64,000 bases of DNA, taken from contig OY718807.1 of assembly GCA_963070105.1 (NCBI GenBank), positions 8,099,983 through 8,163,982 of the forward strand, written 5' to 3'. This document shows, piece after piece, positions 59,485 through 64,000 of the stretch. The first letter of the stretch is position 1; the number at the start of each line of letters is the position of its first letter. A program made the position numbers and the translations under genes. The notes under the pieces are model-generated. The model was not told where the DNA came from. It ran no database searches and saw only the letters and a program-made list of their open reading frames with translations. Source of the stretch: Litomosoides sigmodontis. Its lineage: Eukaryota; Nematoda; Chromadorea; Rhabditida; Onchocercidae.

Positions 59485-61567
59485 TATTGAACACGTTACA
59501 TTTCCGTGCATTATATTTTGAGGAACGGCTGAATTCGTAATTTGACACAATTTGATCACACAATGATTATTAGGCCGTAAAACAATCACTTCTCAATTGA
59601 AAGAGTTTTTAGTTCATTGAAAGAGAGAGAGAGAGAGAGATAGGGAAAGGGGGAGAAAGAAAGAGAAAAGATTCGGAAATTTATATGGAAAAATGGAAGT
59701 GGTAAAGTTTTCATACTTTACAACTCTTTTTTTTTGAAAATTCAAATTCTTTTTTATTGACATCAATACGAAAGCATTTCGCAATGAAATATTCTTATTT
59801 CAAAGAGTCATTGCTAGCTTTTTTCTTTCTTTCTATCTCTCTCTCTCTGCCTCTCTCTCTCTCCTTCTCCTCATTTGTTTTTGTTTTTAGTCTAAAAGTT
59901 CCAAACAAAAGCTCTTAAAAAGCTAAAGCAAAAAAAAAATCCGCTAGAAGAGGATGAAGTGATGTGCTGGATAGAAAGAACTCTTGGAAAAGCTAACTTA
60001 TCAATTGCATGCAAATAAATGTCTTTCGAGAAATTTCGCCTTTAACTCTTTCGCTTTTCTTCTTTGATATTTTCATGGAAGGCAAAAAAAAGAAGCAAAT
60101 TACACCCACGGGAATTTCACTATCAATGAAATTTGGATATATTTGCTTACCTTCTAAATTTTCACCTATAACAACTAGTGCGCACAAAACTTTCATTTAA
60201 AATTTGAGCAGTGAAAGATTTGGACACTGCTATAATTGTTAAATAAATTAAAATATTTCATTTGCATGGCTAAAATTAAGTGAAATGAAGCGAGAAAAGA
60301 AAAATGTTAGCTAAAAAATTTTTGCTGAAAAAATAAGAATCATACATTTTGTAAAAAAAGTTTTACAATAAAATAAACTACAATCAATGCTCTTTCATCT
60401 TTCATACTGTTCGAAAAAAAATGAAGGAAATGAGTTTAATGTAAAATTGAATGTAATTGATTATTTTCAAAAGTCAATTAGCATATGATATCGTTTCTTT
60501 CTTTTAAACGTGTAATTATACGTAAGCGTGTAATTATATCTTCAAGCATGCAATTTTACGCCGAAAAATACGTAAGGCGCGATGAAGAAAGATAAAATTA
60601 CTTCAATTTGTTAAATGATTATAACTTCTAATGCGCAAGAGAAACTATTGTTAGCAAAAGTAAAACTTTGTTTAATAAAAATTTAACGTGCAATAATGCA
60701 AAATTATTAAAATATTAAAAATTTTTTGGTGTGAAATGAAATCGTGCAGTTGAAAAAGGATGATTGTTGCTGAATTATTATAAAACCAATCAACGATGGC
60801 AACACTTGCACTATCGTCTGCGTAGTGGAAATAAAATTGTAAACTGAACTTGAGAGAATGTAAAATTAAATTTATTTTTTGCTAAACGAAACTAAATTTC
60901 AATAAAAAATCTGCTCACACATTATCCTTGCAAACGAGGGGAAAAAGTGATAGAAAATGTGCTGAAAGATTTCTCTCCCCTAAATGGAAAGTACAGTGGT
61001 GCGCAGGACTAATTACACTTCAACTTACAAAATTTAAACAATTAAAATTGAAATTAAAAGAATAATTTCTGAAAAAAAATCCACGTTAATATTGTTCATT
61101 TCTCTATCTCAGTTTTTCATTTTATACTTTGAGGTTAAAAATTAATACCTAAAGTTCTACTTTTTTTTTAAATAAATTAACGCAATCCGAAATTCTTATT
61201 ATTCACTTAACAAATTTTAAACTTAGAGATTTCACTCTCTGTTATTCCACATCTCTTAATTTTACTTTTAATTTTTTAATTTCATTTTTAGCACTGAAAT
61301 TCAGCACATTTTTTACTAAACTTAGCTGCAGTTATGCGGAAAAAAAAGGCAATAATGCTAATTTTAGGAAATAGTTAACAGCAAAATCCCAAGGCCTAGC
61401 AAATGGATATATAGAAAGATAAAAGAAATCACCACTAGGTTGACAACTTTTCTATTAAATAATTTAAGTGAAATAAAACAAGTTAAAATTATGATCGGAA
61501 ACTAATTCACATCATCCTACCGATCTACAGATCAGTGATCCGAGATGCTTTGAAATTAACTTCCAAA
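59485..61567. other. AT-rich intergenic sequence with GA/CT microsatellites
   Basis: GA runs near 59623-59640 and CT runs near 59835-59872. No supported gene. Confidence 0.55.
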
Positions 61568-61765
61568 TTATTCTTCACCTAACATTTTGCAAATGTGTAA
61601 TGACTGAAAGTTTTTCGATGTTACTGAAGTCTTACTTCTTCGAAGTGACACACTTCCATCTATCCCTCTTTCTAATCCTTCCAACTTTAAAGCATTCAAT
61701 GAAAGTTTGAAAATATGTAATTTAGAATTAAAGCAAAATTTATCTTTAACAGACGACAATTTACC
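61568..61765 (-). CDS. Possible terminal coding exon
   Basis: An open minus-strand stretch reads KLEGLERGIDGSVSLRRSKT and ends KMLGEE before TAA at 61568. A CACAG acceptor precedes it. A candidate upstream exon (MPSDEADK after TATTTTCAG, near 61853-61827) does not match in phase. No family is recognised; it may be a fragment or chance. Confidence 0.25.
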   Translation of the reverse strand, partial: GKLSSVKDKFCFNSKLHIFKLSLNALKLEGLERGIDGSVSLRRSKTSVTSKNFQSLHICKMLGEE

Positions 61766-61829
61766 ACTCACTGTGATTGGATTGAAAAAGCAAATGTTTT
61801 CTTAAGAAGAAAAAAAAAACGCCACAAAC

Positions 61830-64000
61830 ATCTTGTCTGCTTCATCGCTTGGCATAAAACTGAAAATATGGAAACTTTGAAATGAATTTTTTTCCTTCAA
61901 AACATATGAAGATGAAAAGTAATTAAAACCGATTGCTACTATAAATATAAAGTTTAGCTTAGTTAGAAACACTGAAATTGAGAGAAAAAAGACATTATCG
62001 AATATTTGACATAGAAATAACAATTGCAAATGTGTAAAGCGTATGAGTGGAAGTAAAAATACAATTAAATAGCAAAATGCTTAATTTAGTGATCGATCAT
62101 CCCTTCTATTTAAATATCTCCCAAAAACTCCCTTACTCCCCTCGTTACTAAAATTTAAGAGTTAATTATCAATACTCACTAATTATTTGCTTCCTCGCTG
62201 AATATACATGTTCGAGGGCGATGATAGTAAACCATTCATTTACAATAACTTTGTAAAAATTATTTCAACTGCATTTTTACGCGCTTTTCAATTACATTCT
62301 TATGCGACATTTCAATTGTATTCTCACACGACGTCTTTTCAATATTCCTTTATAGAAAAGACGTAAAATATTCAAATTTACTTTTAAACTGTAAATTCCA
62401 GCTGGGAATTCGACATTCTGACAATGATAGACGGAAAGTCAAGTCTTAAAAGCGCACAAAAAATTCAAAAATTTCTTATTCACTCGGAAACAAATCGGTG
62501 TTTTTTTTTTATTTCATTTTATTCATTGAGCGAATAAATCATTTTGATGTCATAGCTGTCAGAAAAGGGAAAAAGAAATGAGCAAAGCTCTAAAAGTTGA
62601 AAGTTTTTAGTCAAAAAAAAGGCACTGTGGCAAAAAAATTTCAGTTGAACAAAAGGAAAGAAGATTTTCGTTGTTCCTGAAGACAGTGAATGATTGAGGC
62701 GGAAAAATTCAATGCAACAATCTCCTCATTTCATGCCAATTAATTAAAAATGCTAGCAGAGGGAGCTTTTGAAAATAGAAGTAGAAAAGCTGAAATTATC
62801 AAAGGCATGTAAATGTGTTCCATAAATGTTAAGTGCTAGATGGCAGCATGTTATCAAATTATCATCCTGTAATTATCATAGCTATTGCCAACTTTTTCCA
62901 ACTAACTAAAAAGCCAAGAAATTAATTACTTTGAAGAAATTCATTTAAAGAGCTAAAAAAAAATTTAGCAGACACACTTAACTAATTCATTTAATTGGCA
63001 AATTAGATGCAATGGAAATATTTGGAGAATTGGAATTTTCATGAGCAGTGAAATGTGAAATTATTTTGAAATAGTGAAAAAGGGAGGAAAAGAAAAAAAC
63101 TGAAAAGAGGATGCTGGAGAGAAATTGAAAAAATTTAAAGAGATAAGAATGAGTGGGTGGATGGTATTATTTATCTTGAAGATTATCATATTAATTACTC
63201 TACTGCATTAACTTGACCTCCTACCATATCAGTCATCTTGTACTTGAGTAATTAACAACGCGCTGCAGCTACCTTCTAGTATTGCTGTAGCCTTGTTATC
63301 ATAAAATATTCAAATGATAAGCTGAGGAAAGTTGGTAATACATAAACTCAACTCTACCATTCATTCATTCATTCATCATTTTCTTTGCCTATTAATCAAA
63401 TACTAAATGAGGGAGAAAAAAATTGGAATTTGTAGAACGAAAGTTGTTTGACCATTGAATGATTGCTTTAATGGAGTACTCAAATTGGAATGAAAAATCA
63501 TAAAATTAAAACTTTAAAACTAATACATAAATAATTGAACAATGCATGAATGCACACGTTTTATGACTGAGGAAAATGTTAGGCAAATTTTTGTTTGCAA
63601 AATATTGTTAGTGTAAGTAAAGGATTATCAAATAAGAGAATGTTTGTTCACTTGTCAAACTTTATCTTCTATTTTTTCCGCCTAATTCATACTGATATTG
63701 TCATTGATTGGTTTTTAATGGATAGTGATAAATGATAATGTTTTTCCCTTCTTCACTTTCAACACTGATAAATACCACTGGTAAGAAAGAACTGATCGCT
63801 AACAATAATGATAATGAACGCAATTCATGCGTGCAATGTACACTGATAATCACTGTGGTGACTAACTTCAAATGCAGTAATGAAGTTTTAGTTAATAGTA
63901 AAAAACAAAAAATTCGCATTCTTAAAATTGTGTGGAATTTGCATAAAATTTTTGTCGCAATCTTTTAAGTCCTATGTAAGTGTCAAGTCTAGTCATTCAG
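61830..64000. other. AT-rich sequence to the right edge
   Basis: No gene, RNA or mobile element that I can support. Imperfect repeats of about 25 bp around tttcaatt(a/g)(c/t)attctnannc occur at about 62285-62345. Confidence 0.5.

Noticed and set aside
63701..63968. Overlapping open frames on both strands near the right edge
   Set aside because: Both are about 75 codons, overlap completely, and neither shows family features or splice context.

Overview
The window reads as nuclear DNA from a nematode, most likely an AT-rich parasitic clade III (spirurid/filarial-like) species. The evidence is many small exons, short acceptor sites of the TTTTCAG/TTTTTAG type, phase-consistent GT-AG introns of about 40 to 1600 bp, and metazoan protein families with nematode-like architectures. 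The genus is an inference only. There is nothing prokaryotic, no CRISPR array and no intact transposon that I can recognise. Almost all genes are fragmented into short exons, so I rebuilt them by hand, requiring splice signals, reading-frame phase and family alignment to agree.

Layout. <1-3447 (-): RNF19/dorfin-type RBR E3 ubiquitin ligase, running off the left edge. 4856-5312 (+): spliceosomal Sm protein G, two exons, divergent from RNF19. 6830-17819 (-), possibly extending to 19779 or beyond: PP2A regulatory subunit B'' (PPP2R3 / PR72-PR130 family) with EF-hands and a long N-terminal extension. Its introns hold a pure (AAT) run of about 695 bp. 19.8-28.6 kb: gene-poor and microsatellite-rich, including about 690 bp of a CCTTCT hexamer, with a few isolated exon-like islands. 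28625-31846 (-): N-acetylglucosaminyltransferase I (MGAT1/GLY-13 type). 33922-36121 (-): tau-tubulin-kinase-like CK1-family kinase. 37071-43175 (-): USP20/USP33-type deubiquitinase with C-terminal DUSP repeats. 43513-53463 (+): condensin II subunit D3 (NCAPD3 / HCP-6), 37 exons and 1524 codons, sharing a 337-bp divergent promoter with the deubiquitinase. 54256-56658 (-): an unrecognised 243-residue protein with a coiled-coil-like centre and an acidic tail. 56.8-58.5 kb: a second (AAT) run of about 1.7 kb. 58.5-64 kb: AT-rich, with only weak gene candidates.

The genes are ordinary cellular housekeeping: ubiquitin ligation and removal, splicing, PP2A targeting, Golgi N-glycan maturation, kinase signalling and chromosome condensation. 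They do not form an evident pathway. The most notable features are the very long uninterrupted microsatellites, two duplications that copy a splice donor, a perfect 37-bp foldback in a deubiquitinase intron, an isolated G-quadruplex-type tract, the uncharacterised acidic-tail protein, and several short coding-like islands. I see no clear new biological system.
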